NCBI GenBank assembly: GCA_965200795.1
Contig: CBDAVB010000018.1
Span: forward strand, 268,845-332,844
Source of the DNA: Parashewanella sp965200795
GTDB lineage: Bacteria > Pseudomonadota > Gammaproteobacteria > Enterobacterales > Shewanellaceae
Reading direction: 5' to 3'
Length of the DNA: 64,000 nt
The notes beneath the pieces are model-generated. The model was not told the DNA's origin. It searched no databases and worked only from the letters and a program-made list of their open reading frames with translations. This document shows positions 1 to 9,441 of this stretch, in pieces. Numbering within the stretch: position 1 is the stretch's first letter; each line of letters opens with the position of its first letter. The translations under genes and the position numbers were made by a program.

Positions 1-358
1 AGTCAGTACCACGGACACGGGCGATAAGCGTCAGATCCGGCGGTGTGGTACCGAACCATGCCGCCGCTTCTTTGTGCGGCATCGCATTGGTCATCAGAGC
101 ACCGATCTTAGAACCGTCGTAGATGTATTTAGCACGCATATCACCAGCTGAGATGCCTAAGTCTTTAGCGACACGCTCATAACGCTGATATTTCGTGCTG
201 TGACAACCTGAGCAGTGCTTCTGGAATAAATCCAGGCCGCGCTCAAGTGAAGCTTTATCGTGAAGATCAATGTTCGCTTTTTCTAACGGTACACCGCTGC
301 CGGCTGCCATAGCAAATACAGGAAGCAATGTAACTAACGCAATAAGTAATTTCTTCAT
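1..358 (-). CDS. petC: Cytochrome c1 of the bc1 complex (partial, N-terminal part)
   Basis: Only the first 119 codons are present; the gene runs off the left edge of the window. The visible protein has a signal peptide (about residues 1-19, ending FAMAAG) and a c-type heme site CSGCH at residues 49-53, as expected for the membrane-anchored cytochrome c1 that passes electrons from the Rieske protein to soluble cytochrome c. Its ATG overlaps the petB stop codon (TAATG), so it is the third gene of a petA-petB-petC operon. The methionine ligand and C-terminal membrane anchor lie outside the window. Family assignment is secure from the heme motif plus gene order. Confidence 0.95.
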   Translation of the reverse strand, partial: MKKLLIALVTLLPVFAMAAGSGVPLEKANIDLHDKASLERGLDLFQKHCSGCHSTKYQRYERVAKDLGISAGDMRAKYIYDGSKIGALMTNAMPHKEAAAWFGTTPPDLTLIARVRGTD

Positions 359-1572
359 TAGTGTGTCACCCTTGTTGGTACCGGCTTAGTTTTCTCATTT
401 TTACTGTATAACCACAGGAACAAGAAGAAAGCAAAGTAAGTCAGGGTAAAGATACGCGCGACGACAGTTAAGGTCGGTGACGCGGGTACCGCGCCTAAAT
501 AGCCCAGAACTAAGAACGAAACAGCGAACATAGCGATATTCAACTTATGGAAAAGGCTGCGGTAACGCACTGATTTGACTTTACATCGATCTAACCAAGG
601 CAAGAAAAACAAGACCACGATAGAAAGCCCCATTACGATAACACCGCCTAGCTTGTTAGGAATCGCGCGTAACATCGCGTAGAACGGCGTAAAGTACCAG
701 ACCGGCGCGATATGCTCAGGTGTTTTCAGCGGGTTCGCGGGTTCAAAGTTAGGCCGCTCCAGGAAATAACCGCCGCCGTCAGGCATAAAGAACAGTATGT
801 AACAGAATATAATTAAGAACCCCGCCACGCCCACGATGTCTTTAACCGTGTAGTAGGGATGAAACGGAATACCATCTACCGGCCAGCCGTTTTCATCTTT
901 GTTCGCTTTGATTTCAATACCGTCCGGGTTGTTTGAGCCTACTTCATGCAATGCGATCAAATGCAGGAAAACAAGCACCACAAGCACCAGCGGCAGAGCG
1001 ATGACGTGTAATGCGAAGAAACGGTTCAGCGTGGCGCCCGATATCACGTAGTCGCCTCGGATCCAAAGGGTTAAGTCATCACCGATTACCGGAATCGCGC
1101 CAAACAGAGAAATAATTACCTGAGCCCCCCAGAAAGACATTTGTCCCCACGGCAGCAGGTAACCCATGAACGCCTCCGCCATCAATACCAGGAAAATCAG
1201 CATACCGAACAGCCACAAAAGCTCACGGGGTTTCTGGTATGAACCGTAAAGCACGCCCCGGAACATATGCAGATACACTACGATGAAGAATGCTGAGGCG
1301 CCCGTTGAGTGCATATAACGAAGTAACCAACCGTACTCCACGTCGCGCATGATGTATTCAACGGACGCGAAAGCGCCTTCGGCTGTTGGTACATAGTTCA
1401 TGGTCAGCCAGATACCGGTCAGTAATTGGTTTACCAGAACCAGTAAGGCTAATGAACCGAAAAAATACCAAAAGTTAAAGTTGGTCGGTGTTGCGTATTG
1501 ACCTACGTGACGGTTATAGGTAGCCGTCATCGGAATACGCGCGTCTACCCAATTTTGTAAACTCTTTAACAT
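358..1572 (-). CDS. petB: Cytochrome b subunit of the ubiquinol-cytochrome c reductase
   Basis: This 404-aa multi-pass membrane protein is the cytochrome b of complex III, where quinol is oxidised and electrons cross between two b hemes. Two histidine pairs expected to ligate the hemes are visible: one in RYMHSTGASAFFIVVYLHM (near residues 88-102) and one in the segments with FFALHVIAL and LHLIALHEVG (near residues 186-208). The Qo-site motif reads PVWY (near residue 290) in place of the textbook PEWY, a variant I associate with several proteobacterial groups. It sits directly between petA and petC, sharing its last and first bases with them. Length fits the family. Confidence 0.97.
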   Translation of the reverse strand: MLKSLQNWVDARIPMTATYNRHVGQYATPTNFNFWYFFGSLALLVLVNQLLTGIWLTMNYVPTAEGAFASVEYIMRDVEYGWLLRYMHSTGASAFFIVVYLHMFRGVLYGSYQKPRELLWLFGMLIFLVLMAEAFMGYLLPWGQMSFWGAQVIISLFGAIPVIGDDLTLWIRGDYVISGATLNRFFALHVIALPLVLVVLVFLHLIALHEVGSNNPDGIEIKANKDENGWPVDGIPFHPYYTVKDIVGVAGFLIIFCYILFFMPDGGGYFLERPNFEPANPLKTPEHIAPVWYFTPFYAMLRAIPNKLGGVIVMGLSIVVLFFLPWLDRCKVKSVRYRSLFHKLNIAMFAVSFLVLGYLGAVPASPTLTVVARIFTLTYFAFFLFLWLYSKNEKTKPVPTRVTH

Positions 1573-2162
1573 TATGCTGCTCCTTTATCGAGACCGATAA
1601 GAACAGTGTTGTCATCCACATAGTGATGCGGCGGAACCACTAAGTTCAAAGGTGCCGGAACGTCCTGAAAAACACGACCAGCCATGTCATACTTTGAACC
1701 ATGACAAGCACAAAAGAAACCGGATCTTACCCCTTCAACATATTGCTCAAACTTATCGTGCTCATAGGTCGGTGAACAACCGAGGTGAGTACAGATACCT
1801 ACAGCAATAAAGATTTCCGGTTTAATTGAACGATTAGGGTTTTTCGCGTAAGGTGGCTGCTGATCCTCCTCAGAATTCGGATCACGAAGCTGGTTATCGT
1901 GATTTTGCAGTTCATCCATGATATCTTTATTACGGCGAACTACCCACACGGGTTTACCACGCCATTCAACACGAATCAGCTGACCTGGCTCTACTTTACT
2001 AATGTTTACTTCAACCGGCGCGCCTGCAGCTTTCGCTTTGGCACTCGGATTCCATGACTTGATGAAAGGAACCGCTACAGCGACGGCACCGGCTCCGCCA
2101 ACTACGGCGGTTGCGGCGGTCAGAAATCTGCGACGTCCGGTATCGACTGGCGCATTGCTCAT
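1572..2162 (-). CDS. petA: Rieske iron-sulfur subunit of the bc1 complex
   Basis: This 196-aa protein carries the 2Fe-2S cluster of complex III and accepts the first electron from ubiquinol. Both cluster-binding boxes are visible, CTHLGC and CACHGS, about 20 residues apart in the second half. The N-terminus has twin arginines in GRRRFLTAATA followed by a hydrophobic segment, as in Rieske proteins exported through the Tat pathway and held by an uncleaved anchor. It is the first gene of petABC; its stop meets the petB start. The ~400 bp upstream hold no gene, so the operon promoter should lie there. Confidence 0.97.
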   Translation of the reverse strand: MSNAPVDTGRRRFLTAATAVVGGAGAVAVAVPFIKSWNPSAKAKAAGAPVEVNISKVEPGQLIRVEWRGKPVWVVRRNKDIMDELQNHDNQLRDPNSEEDQQPPYAKNPNRSIKPEIFIAVGICTHLGCSPTYEHDKFEQYVEGVRSGFFCACHGSKYDMAGRVFQDVPAPLNLVVPPHHYVDDNTVLIGLDKGAA

Positions 2163-2349
2163 CCACTTATCTCCCAGAGGGTGTTGGAATTTTCTTTATT
2201 CAACGACATTAAATCTTCGCTACATTTAAACCTGTAACAAGCGGCTAAACGCTCTGCACACCGACTCCGACTCTTTTCCAGTTCAGCGAATCAGCTTCAA
2301 CTACTTCTTACAGACTGAAAGTGTAGCACTAAAGATTGAGACGGTGCTC

Positions 2350-2355
2350 ATTATA
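2350..2355 (-). promoter_or_regulatory. Candidate -10 box upstream of petABC
   Basis: In the gene-free stretch 2163-2568, the minus strand carries a perfect TATAAT at this place, about 190 bases before the petA start. No good -35 hexamer is obvious 17 bases upstream, so this is a candidate only. Apart from this box and the hflC terminator, I see nothing else in this gap. Confidence 0.3.
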
Positions 2356-2507
2356 GCGAAAAATTAGAAATAGATCATAGTGAAAACACATAACTTACGT
2401 GCGGATATTGGGTGTTTTTTTGGTTTAAAAGCGCAAAAAGAGCGATAATGCCTAAAAAACTGTCATTTAAACAGCTGATGTTCAGCAAAGGGTGTGATTT
2501 AAAAATT

Positions 2508-2538
2508 AAAAAGCCCGAAAGCTGTCCGGGCTTTTTTT
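2508..2538 (-). terminator. Rho-independent terminator after hflC
   Basis: On the minus strand a GC-rich stem AAGCCCG/CGGGCTT with a 9-base loop is followed by a T-rich tract (TTTTTAATTTTT). It lies about 30 bases past the hflC stop codon. The opposite strand also has a T run, so it may work in both directions. Confidence 0.8.
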
Positions 2539-2568
2539 ACATTAATTTTCTGTTTAATCAGCAATACG

Positions 2569-3453
2569 TTATTTGTGCTTTTCTGAGCCTGTCATGTATT
2601 TGAAGAACTCACTGTCAGGCGAAAGCACCATAACATCAGAATTTTTCGCAAAACTCGCGCGATAGGCTTCTAAGCTGCGTAAGAAACTGTAAAACTCAGG
2701 ATCTTTCTGATAAGCATCCGCGTAGATTTTCGCGGCTTTGGCGTCACCCTCACCGCGTGTGGTTAAAGATTTACGCCGCGCGTCAGCTAACTTAACCGTA
2801 ACACTGGCATCAATCGTCGCGCGAATGACCTCAGATTGCTCTTTACCCTGCGCGCGGTGCTCTTTCGCTACCGCCTGACGCTCGGCGCGCATACGCTTGT
2901 AAATGCTGCTGCTTACGTTAGAAGGCAGGTTAATTTGTTTCACACGAACGTCAACCACTTCAATACCCAAGTCTTTCGCACTCTCAATCGCATTGGTCAG
3001 CGCGTCCTGCTGCAGCTCGTCACGGCTGCCGGAAACGATATCTTTAATGGTTCTGCGACCGAACTCGGTACGTAAATCGTTATTGATTTTATCCTGCAGT
3101 AACTGAGTCACGTCGCTGGTTAAGGTCTTCAGGTAGAACTGTTCGAAATCTTTAACCCGCCACTTAACATATGAGTCAACCATTAAGTCTTTCTTTTCAG
3201 AAGTTACGAAACGGTCGGCGTCACTGTCCAGTGTCTGAATGCGGGCGTCAAGGTAACGAACTTTATCGATAACCGGCACTTTAAAGTGTAAACCCGGCCT
3301 GAAGACAGTGGTTTCGGTTTTGTCACCGTCAGCGGTGCCTATCACTTTACCGAAGCGAGAAACAATAGCTCTCTCGCCTTCGTCAACCTTAAATACCGCC
3401 GACAAACCAGCCCCTATCAGCAGGACAATGATGATTAAACTTACTCTGCTCAT
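2569..3453 (-). CDS. hflC: HflC, SPFH/band-7 regulator of the FtsH protease
   Basis: This 294-aa protein has one N-terminal membrane segment (SLIIIVLLIGAGLSAVF) followed by a prohibitin/band-7 domain beginning VDEGERAIVSRFG, and a helical C-terminal half rich in charged residues (EGDAKAAKIYADAY). HflC and HflK form a large cage around the membrane protease FtsH and modulate its access to substrates. It starts 3 bases after the hflK stop and is the last gene of the run, followed by a terminator. Length is a little under the usual ~330 aa. Identity is clear from domain, partner and order. Confidence 0.96.
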   Translation of the reverse strand: MSRVSLIIIVLLIGAGLSAVFKVDEGERAIVSRFGKVIGTADGDKTETTVFRPGLHFKVPVIDKVRYLDARIQTLDSDADRFVTSEKKDLMVDSYVKWRVKDFEQFYLKTLTSDVTQLLQDKINNDLRTEFGRRTIKDIVSGSRDELQQDALTNAIESAKDLGIEVVDVRVKQINLPSNVSSSIYKRMRAERQAVAKEHRAQGKEQSEVIRATIDASVTVKLADARRKSLTTRGEGDAKAAKIYADAYQKDPEFYSFLRSLEAYRASFAKNSDVMVLSPDSEFFKYMTGSEKHK

Positions 3454-3456
3454 TAG

Positions 3457-4611
3457 TTATCTCCCTGACTGACGCATACGCTCTTCACGACTCAAGCGTC
3501 CGTCAAACGGAATACGGGCGTCCGAAGATTGAGTGTTAGAGCGCGAAGTATGTTCGGTATTCGGCACAACTTGTAATTGCATCGGCTGCGTCTTATGAGC
3601 GCGTCCCTTTTCCATTAACTTATCTAACGGAAGATACATCAGGTTATTACCATTTTTACTGTCGATAAGTACCTTGCTGTTGCCCGCTAAGACTTCTTGC
3701 ATCGTTTCCAAATACAAGCGCTTGCGGGTGACTTCCGGCGCCATACTGTATTCAGGCAACAGCTTTTCAAAACGAGCTACTTTACCTTCCGCTTCCAGAA
3801 TAACCCGTTGCTTATACGCCTCGGCCTGCTTAAGCATACGTTCAGCCTTACCACGCGCCTGCGGTTCGACTTCTCTCGCGTAGGCCTGCGCCTCAAGAAT
3901 CGAGCGCTGCTCATCTTCCTGCGCGGCAATCGCATCATCAAAGGCGTCTTTGACTTCCTCAGGCGGACGCGCCGGAAGTAAGTTTACGTCTTTAACCGCT
4001 AAACCTAATTTATAAGGTTTGATGATGCGTTCGATTTCCGCCGTTGTGGCCTGACGAATGGATTCACGACCTGTGGTCAGAATGTCATCCATCTTGTTAT
4101 GACCGATAACATAACGCAGAGCGCTGTCGACGGCCTCTCTTAAACTGGCGTTAGCGTCAACAGCGCTGAACAGATAAAGATACGGATCCTCGACCTGATA
4201 CTGGACTTCAAGCTGAACCCGCACTACGTTTTCGTCCGCGGTTAACATGCTGCCGGAAGCAGGAATTGACCGAATCTGCTCAACGTTCACCGGATAAACT
4301 TTATCGATGAACGTGGCCTGCCAATGTAAGCCCTGCTTTTGGATACCCGCGTACTCCCCGAAGCGGAGTACCACACCTCTCTCCGCCGGTTTTATGGTAT
4401 AAAAGCCTGATATGCCCCAGACGACCAGCGCGATAACCAGAAAAGTTAAAATTCCGGTTTTACCGAAACCCGGACCATTTCCTTTTCCGCCCATCCGCTT
4501 AGACATTCCGCGAAAGATATCATCGAGATCCGGCGGTCCTTTATCGTTACCGCCACTTCCTTTTTTTCCCCAAGGGTCTTTGCCCTTATTTCCGGGCTCA
4601 TTCCAAGCCAT
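3457..4611 (-). CDS. hflK: HflK, SPFH/band-7 regulator of the FtsH protease
   Basis: This 384-aa protein starts with a glycine- and lysine-rich cytoplasmic tail (MAWNEPGNKGKDPWG), then a single membrane helix near residues 53-72 (ILTFLVIALVVWGISGF), then a band-7 domain starting KPAERGVVLRFGEY. The glycine-rich tail and the sequence VVLRFGEY are typical of HflK. It is the membrane partner of HflC in the FtsH-HflKC complex. It lies 3 bases upstream of hflC; a 311-base gap separates it from hflX, so the pair may have its own promoter. Confidence 0.96.
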   Translation of the reverse strand: MAWNEPGNKGKDPWGKKGSGGNDKGPPDLDDIFRGMSKRMGGKGNGPGFGKTGILTFLVIALVVWGISGFYTIKPAERGVVLRFGEYAGIQKQGLHWQATFIDKVYPVNVEQIRSIPASGSMLTADENVVRVQLEVQYQVEDPYLYLFSAVDANASLREAVDSALRYVIGHNKMDDILTTGRESIRQATTAEIERIIKPYKLGLAVKDVNLLPARPPEEVKDAFDDAIAAQEDEQRSILEAQAYAREVEPQARGKAERMLKQAEAYKQRVILEAEGKVARFEKLLPEYSMAPEVTRKRLYLETMQEVLAGNSKVLIDSKNGNNLMYLPLDKLMEKGRAHKTQPMQLQVVPNTEHTSRSNTQSSDARIPFDGRLSREERMRQSGR

Positions 4612-4922
4612 TCAACACTCCGTAACAGAATGAAAAAAATAAATCACCCCGCCGCAGGCAGCGGAGTTTCGTTTTTCGTTATCGCCACTCCGGCGAAAAA
4701 ACGGCGTTCAGCGCTTCGTGATTTTGTCCGGCGCCTTTTTCTTGTTTGGAGAAAATCACCGGATACCAGCCCGGGCCGGTATGACAAAGCGCAAGTCTCA
4801 ATGGTCATTTCTCCCCGGGGGCGGGGAGTCATAGAGATTAAAATCCAGCCGCGTTCCTATTGCTTTTTATTACATATAAAATGAGACTGAATTAACACAG
4901 AGCAAACTACTGTAACAGCGGT
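4612..4922. repeat. Gene-free spacer with REP-like palindromic pieces (hflK-hflX)
   Basis: No convincing gene lies in this gap. Near 4644-4690 it has ATCACCCCGCCGCAGGC followed by CGTTATCGCCACTCC, closely resembling 42168-42220 (ATCACCCCGCCGCAAGC then CGTTATCGTCACTGC). At 4759-4785 a separate imperfect palindrome reads GGATACCAG then CCGGTATGAC, the shape of the REP half-sites seen at 55910-55985. Short open frames here differ from any protein I know and follow the repeats, so I leave them out. Confidence 0.5.
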
Positions 4923-6206
4923 TTACCCGATAATAAAGCTTTCCAGCTCACCTTGACTCCGCTTTAGCAGGCGTTTCCAATTGGATTCCGGTAAGCGTAC
5001 TGACAAAATGCAGTTTCCCGCCTCATCATATTCCTGCGACTGAGTCGCCTGCAATCGATAAAACTGACCAAGGTAATGGCCTGATGCCGCCGGGATTTTC
5101 AATGTGAATTCAGCGACCTTATCACCCACAAGCTGCTCAACGGCATCCGCGAGCATTTCAAAACCCAGGCGTTTTCTGGCTGAGACCCAGACCCGAACCG
5201 GCCTGCCTTCGTCGTCATAGTCTACTTTAGGTTTAACGTCCTCGAGTAAATCTATTTTGTTACAAACCATGAGCTGCGGAATGGCTTTCGCCTCGATTTC
5301 TTCCAGTACGTTTTGTACCTGCTCAAAGTTCTCACCCATATTCTCATCGGCACCGTCAACCACGTGCAGCAGTAAATCCGCGTTACGTGTTTCTTGCAGG
5401 GTCGCTTTAAAAGCGGCAACCAGATCATGGGGCAGATGCCGGATAAAGCCTACCGTATCCGCTAAAATCACATTGTGATCTTTTAAATCCAGTTTACGCA
5501 ACGTCGGATCCAATGTCGCGAACAGCTGATCCGCCGCGTAAACATCTGAGCTGGTTAACGCGTTAAATAATGTAGATTTACCGGCGTTGGTATATCCCAC
5601 CAGTGACACGGTGGCTAAATCACTCCGGCTGCGTGCCCGTCGACTCTGCTGACGCTGCTTATCCACTTTTTCCAGACGACGGTTGATGGACTTGATGCGT
5701 CCGCGCAGTAAACGCCTGTCGGTTTCGAGCTGAGTCTCACCCGGGCCGCGTAAACCGATACCCCCTTTCTGTCTTTCAAGGTGGCTCCAGCCCCGGATCA
5801 GCCGGGTAGACATATGCCTTAACTGCGCAAGCTCTACCTGTAACTTACCTTCATGGGTTCTTGCCCGCTGAGCGAAGATATCAAGAATCAAGGTCGTTCT
5901 GTCCAGAACACGGCACCGGCAAATCGTCTCAAGGTTACGTTCCTGAGCCGGAGACAAAGCGTGATTAAAAATAACGACATTCGCCTGCGTAGCGGCGACC
6001 ATAGCGGCAAGCTCGTCGGCTTTACCTGAACCGACGAAAAATTTGCGGTCGGGCGCGTGACGACTGCCTGTGACAGTACCAACAGCGTTCGCACCCGCGG
6101 ACTCTACCAGCAATTGCAGTTCGGTGATGTCTTCACGACGGTCATCATCTGCAAAGTCGATGTGGACAAGGACAGCTTTTTCCCCTGCCTCATAACGATC
6201 AAACAA
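4923..6206 (-). CDS. hflX: HflX, ribosome-associated GTPase
   Basis: This 427-aa protein matches HflX from its first residues (FDRYEAGEKAVLVHI) and starts at a TTG codon, with GAGAGG a few bases upstream as ribosome-binding site. The N-terminal HflX domain contains GSRHAPDRKFFVGSGKADEL and the glycine-rich GGIGLRGPGETQLETDRR. The GTPase core has the P-loop GYTNAGKST, DTVGFI as G3 and NKID as G4. HflX splits stalled or heat-damaged ribosomes. It lies 19 bases downstream of hfq in the conserved hfq-hflX-hflK-hflC order. Confidence 0.97.
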   Translation of the reverse strand: MFDRYEAGEKAVLVHIDFADDDRREDITELQLLVESAGANAVGTVTGSRHAPDRKFFVGSGKADELAAMVAATQANVVIFNHALSPAQERNLETICRCRVLDRTTLILDIFAQRARTHEGKLQVELAQLRHMSTRLIRGWSHLERQKGGIGLRGPGETQLETDRRLLRGRIKSINRRLEKVDKQRQQSRRARSRSDLATVSLVGYTNAGKSTLFNALTSSDVYAADQLFATLDPTLRKLDLKDHNVILADTVGFIRHLPHDLVAAFKATLQETRNADLLLHVVDGADENMGENFEQVQNVLEEIEAKAIPQLMVCNKIDLLEDVKPKVDYDDEGRPVRVWVSARKRLGFEMLADAVEQLVGDKVAEFTLKIPAASGHYLGQFYRLQATQSQEYDEAGNCILSVRLPESNWKRLLKRSQGELESFIIG

Positions 6207-6225
6207 AAAGCAAACCTCTCAACTA

Positions 6226-6492
6226 TTACTCTTCGTCGCTATCCGTTTCTTGCGCGGGAGCAGAAGTACTTTGATTCGCACTTACATTAAAAGGCCGAGC
6301 CGGTACAACAGTGGAAATAGCGTGCTTGTAAACCATCTGGCTTACGGTGTTTTTAAGTAAAATTACAAACTGATCGAACGACTCCACCTGTCCTTGTAAT
6401 TTAATACCGTTCACCAGATAAATAGATACTGGAACGCGCTCACGACGCAACGCGTTCAAAAATGGGTCTTGTAATGATTGCCCCTTAGCCAT
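6226..6492 (-). CDS. hfq: Hfq, RNA chaperone
   Basis: This 88-aa protein is Hfq, the hexameric Sm-like ring that pairs small RNAs with mRNAs. The Sm1 region (QSLQDPFLNALRRERVPVSIYLVNGIKL) and the Sm2 signature YKHAISTVVP are intact. The C-terminal tail is short and acidic (ending ETDSDEE), as in many Hfq proteins outside the enterics. It sits between miaA and hflX in the standard order. A 146-base gap to miaA leaves room for its own promoter. Confidence 0.98.
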   Translation of the reverse strand: MAKGQSLQDPFLNALRRERVPVSIYLVNGIKLQGQVESFDQFVILLKNTVSQMVYKHAISTVVPARPFNVSANQSTSAPAQETDSDEE

Positions 6493-6638
6493 CGTATTTT
6501 CCTTTTTTAATTTATTAAAATCAATCTACTAGGTTTTTGTTAACAACATTATGATACAACATCGGTGAATTAGCTAATTACCTCAAAATTAACAAGACGC
6601 AGCTTATCGGATGCTCCCTGTCAATATACTTACTGAGT

Positions 6639-7562
6639 TCAAAGATGCCGTGTCACTGTGACTACATTTCCTTCAGCACCACTTTCTAACCAATTCAGGT
6701 TCTTCCAGCCTCGTAACCATGTTAATTGACGCTTCGCTAATTGCCTAGTAGCGGCAACAACTTTTTCAACCATTTCATTATAGCCGAATTCGCCGTCGAG
6801 GTACTGCCAGCATTGACGATACCCGACACAACGCATAGACGGCAGATTAACATCCAGGTCGCCGCGTTGTCTCAGCCTGGTTACTTCTTCTACAAATCCC
6901 TGTTCTAACATGCTCTCAAAGCGCCCGGCGATAAGATCATGTAAAACTTTCCTCTCGCTCGGCGCAACGGCGAATTGAACGAATTCATAAGCCAAAGGCT
7001 CCGCTTTGACCTGAGTCAGTTCCGTTAAACTCTTACCGCTGATCCGGTAAACCTCTAAAGCCCGGGATAATCGCTGCGGATCATTTTGATGAATCCGCTC
7101 AGCTGCCACGGGATCAACCTGCCTCAGTCGTTCATGGATCCGCTGCCAGCCATCTTCCTCAGCTTCACGCGTGATTTGCTCACGAATTTCCGGCTCCGCT
7201 TCAGGCAAGGGCGAGAGACCTTCTAATAATGCTTTAAAATAAAGCATAGTTCCACCAACCAAAAGTGGGGTTTTTCCGGATTCAATAATATGATTAATTT
7301 CTTTTATCGCGTCCCGGCGAAAATCCGCCGCGGAATAACTCTCAACCGGATCTAAAATATCAATCAAACGATGCGGCGCAAGTGCCAGCTCTTCCGCGCC
7401 CGGCTTAGCTGTACCGATATCCATCTCCTTATAAATCAGCGCGGAGTCTACTGAGATAATCTCACAATTATGCTGTTCAGCTAACGCCAAGGCTAACGCG
7501 GTCTTACCGGACGCGGTAGGCCCCATAAGGGTTAGTACTTTCGGACTATTTTGGTTGCTCAC
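6639..7562 (-). CDS. miaA: tRNA dimethylallyltransferase MiaA
   Basis: This 307-aa enzyme adds the dimethylallyl group to A37 of tRNAs that read codons starting with U. The P-loop GPTASGKTALA lies near residues 14-24, followed by DSALIYKEMDIGTAKP and LVGGTMLYFKALLEGLSPLP, both characteristic of MiaA. It starts with GTG and its start lies within the end of mutL (17-base overlap), which points to translational coupling. Length is normal. Confidence 0.97.
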   Translation of the reverse strand: MSNQNSPKVLTLMGPTASGKTALALALAEQHNCEIISVDSALIYKEMDIGTAKPGAEELALAPHRLIDILDPVESYSAADFRRDAIKEINHIIESGKTPLLVGGTMLYFKALLEGLSPLPEAEPEIREQITREAEEDGWQRIHERLRQVDPVAAERIHQNDPQRLSRALEVYRISGKSLTELTQVKAEPLAYEFVQFAVAPSERKVLHDLIAGRFESMLEQGFVEEVTRLRQRGDLDVNLPSMRCVGYRQCWQYLDGEFGYNEMVEKVVAATRQLAKRQLTWLRGWKNLNWLESGAEGNVVTVTRHL

Positions 7563-9408
7563 TAACTTTCTCTTGCGGATTCTGTCGTTTTTGTTTCTCT
7601 GCCAGCCAGGACTGCCAGGGCAATTTAACGGCGTTTTGCTTTATCAGCGTTTGCTTTTCAGCCTCGTCCAGCGCTTCATAGGCCCGCCAGATTTGCGGCG
7701 CGGAGACAAAGCCTCTTACCGATTCCCGCGCCAGCCAGCCTGCTAAGTCCTCGTCTGAGGGCTGCTGAAATTGAAGCCATTGCAGTAATGCCGGAATCAC
7801 CTCAGCGAGCTGACTGTCTCTTAAATATGAGGGCACTTTTCTGATAATCAACTGCTTTAATTTAATTGACAGCTCTACGCCTGATTTTCGTAAGATTTGC
7901 TCCTGCTCCTGAATAATATCCCGCCACTGCGAGACAAGGTTCACCGATACCGGCATCAATAACGGCTGAGCTTGTAATCCGTCAGGCAAGGATTCGAGTA
8001 TCGCCCGCTTCTGAGTGACGGCGGCCACTGACTTAACGGACAGCAGCTGAATGTGATCGTCCCCGACCAGCACCCAGTGCTCGCCGTCCACCAGCGGCGG
8101 CATGTGAGTCGTGACAACCGTTTCGGCCACCTGCCGCGGGCCGGCGCTGTCGGTTGCCGCCAGCAGCTCGGCGTAACTTTTTACCGCATTAGCGTTTATC
8201 GACTCCCGGTCCCGCACACGATAACCGCCTGATGAGTGACTGCCGCCGGAATAACCGCCGGCGGAATAACCCGGCGAAGACGAACCTGACGGTGAAGACG
8301 CTGAATTACCTTCAGAACAGGCCTTCTGAGGCTGATAACCGTAATCAGCGTGTCCCGGTTCCTGCGTCCGGTTGTCGTCCCCCGCGGTTTCGCAAGCCGG
8401 TAAATCCGCCGCGGAAATCTGGCTCAGCGCCGACTGCAGGGTTTGCAGAATGAAGTCGTGAATATAGCGGCTCTGATGAAAACGAACCTCATGCTTGGCC
8501 GGATGCACGTTGACGTCAACCTGATGCGGGTCAAGCTCGAACATCAGGACATAATTAGGTTGCTCCTGAACCGGCGAGTCTGCGAAAGCCTGACGCACGG
8601 CATGATTCACCAGGCGATCTCGCACCAAACGCCCGTTGACGTAAAAATAGTGGGTGGTCGGCGCTAAGTCCCGCTGAAGCGGCGACTGCAGATATCCGGT
8701 TAACGATAAGCCGTCATGCCGGCAGTGCACTTTAATCGCCGTCTGCGCGAACGCTTTGTTACTGACTTGCGCTAAACGCTGAATGAACTGTGCCTGCGTT
8801 TTTGCCGGGCGGTAATTTCGCACCGTCTTGCCGTTGTGCTTTAAGGTAAAATGGATATCCGCCCGCGCCAGCACAATCCGTTTCAGCCATTCGTCGATGT
8901 GCGTGAACTCAGTTTTATCACTTTTAAGAAAACGTCTTCTGGCCGGCGTGTTAAAGAAGAGATCCGCGACATCAATAGTCGTGCCCGCGGGATGAGCCGC
9001 GGGAATGACCTTTACCGCCATCTGCGAGCCCTCGGCATACGCCTGCCAGGCCTCACTCTGCGATTCAGGTTTTGAGGTAATGGTTAAACGTGAGACCGAG
9101 CTGATACTGGCCAGCGCCTCACCGCGAAAACCGAAGCTTAAAATGGCTTCAAGATCATCTAAAGTCGCGACCTTCGAGGTCGCGTGACGAGACAGGGCAA
9201 GTGATAAATCCTGTTTTGAAATACCGCAGCCGTTGTCCCGGATACGGATCAGTTTCGCGCCGCCTTTCTCGATTTCGATATCAATGCGGGCGGCGCCGGC
9301 GTCAATACAATTCTCCACCAGCTCTTTGACGACCGAGGCCGGTCTTTCAACCACTTCTCCGGCGGCGATCTGGTTAGCCAGCTGCGGCGGCAATATTTGA
9401 ATTGGCAT
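7546..9408 (-). CDS. mutL: DNA mismatch repair protein MutL
   Basis: This 620-aa protein is MutL, the ATP-driven matchmaker between MutS and the MutH/UvrD steps. GHKL ATPase motifs are visible: ENCIDAGA (motif I), DNGCGI (II) and GFRGEALASIS (III), followed by the transducer domain and a C-terminal dimerisation domain (about 440-600). The linker between the two halves has an unusual Ser/Gly/Tyr-rich stretch (about residues 370-400, repeats of SGGY type). No DQHAxxE endonuclease motif is seen, so it is the MutH-dependent kind. It precedes and overlaps miaA. Confidence 0.97.
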   Translation of the reverse strand: MPIQILPPQLANQIAAGEVVERPASVVKELVENCIDAGAARIDIEIEKGGAKLIRIRDNGCGISKQDLSLALSRHATSKVATLDDLEAILSFGFRGEALASISSVSRLTITSKPESQSEAWQAYAEGSQMAVKVIPAAHPAGTTIDVADLFFNTPARRRFLKSDKTEFTHIDEWLKRIVLARADIHFTLKHNGKTVRNYRPAKTQAQFIQRLAQVSNKAFAQTAIKVHCRHDGLSLTGYLQSPLQRDLAPTTHYFYVNGRLVRDRLVNHAVRQAFADSPVQEQPNYVLMFELDPHQVDVNVHPAKHEVRFHQSRYIHDFILQTLQSALSQISAADLPACETAGDDNRTQEPGHADYGYQPQKACSEGNSASSPSGSSSPGYSAGGYSGGSHSSGGYRVRDRESINANAVKSYAELLAATDSAGPRQVAETVVTTHMPPLVDGEHWVLVGDDHIQLLSVKSVAAVTQKRAILESLPDGLQAQPLLMPVSVNLVSQWRDIIQEQEQILRKSGVELSIKLKQLIIRKVPSYLRDSQLAEVIPALLQWLQFQQPSDEDLAGWLARESVRGFVSAPQIWRAYEALDEAEKQTLIKQNAVKLPWQSWLAEKQKRQNPQEKVSEQPK

Positions 9409-9441
9409 TGAAAATATCCTTAGATAGCCGGAATAATTGAT

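Noticed and set aside
4630..4884. Small genes between hflK and hflX
   Set aside because: Frames on both strands follow REP-like palindromes; none resembles a protein.
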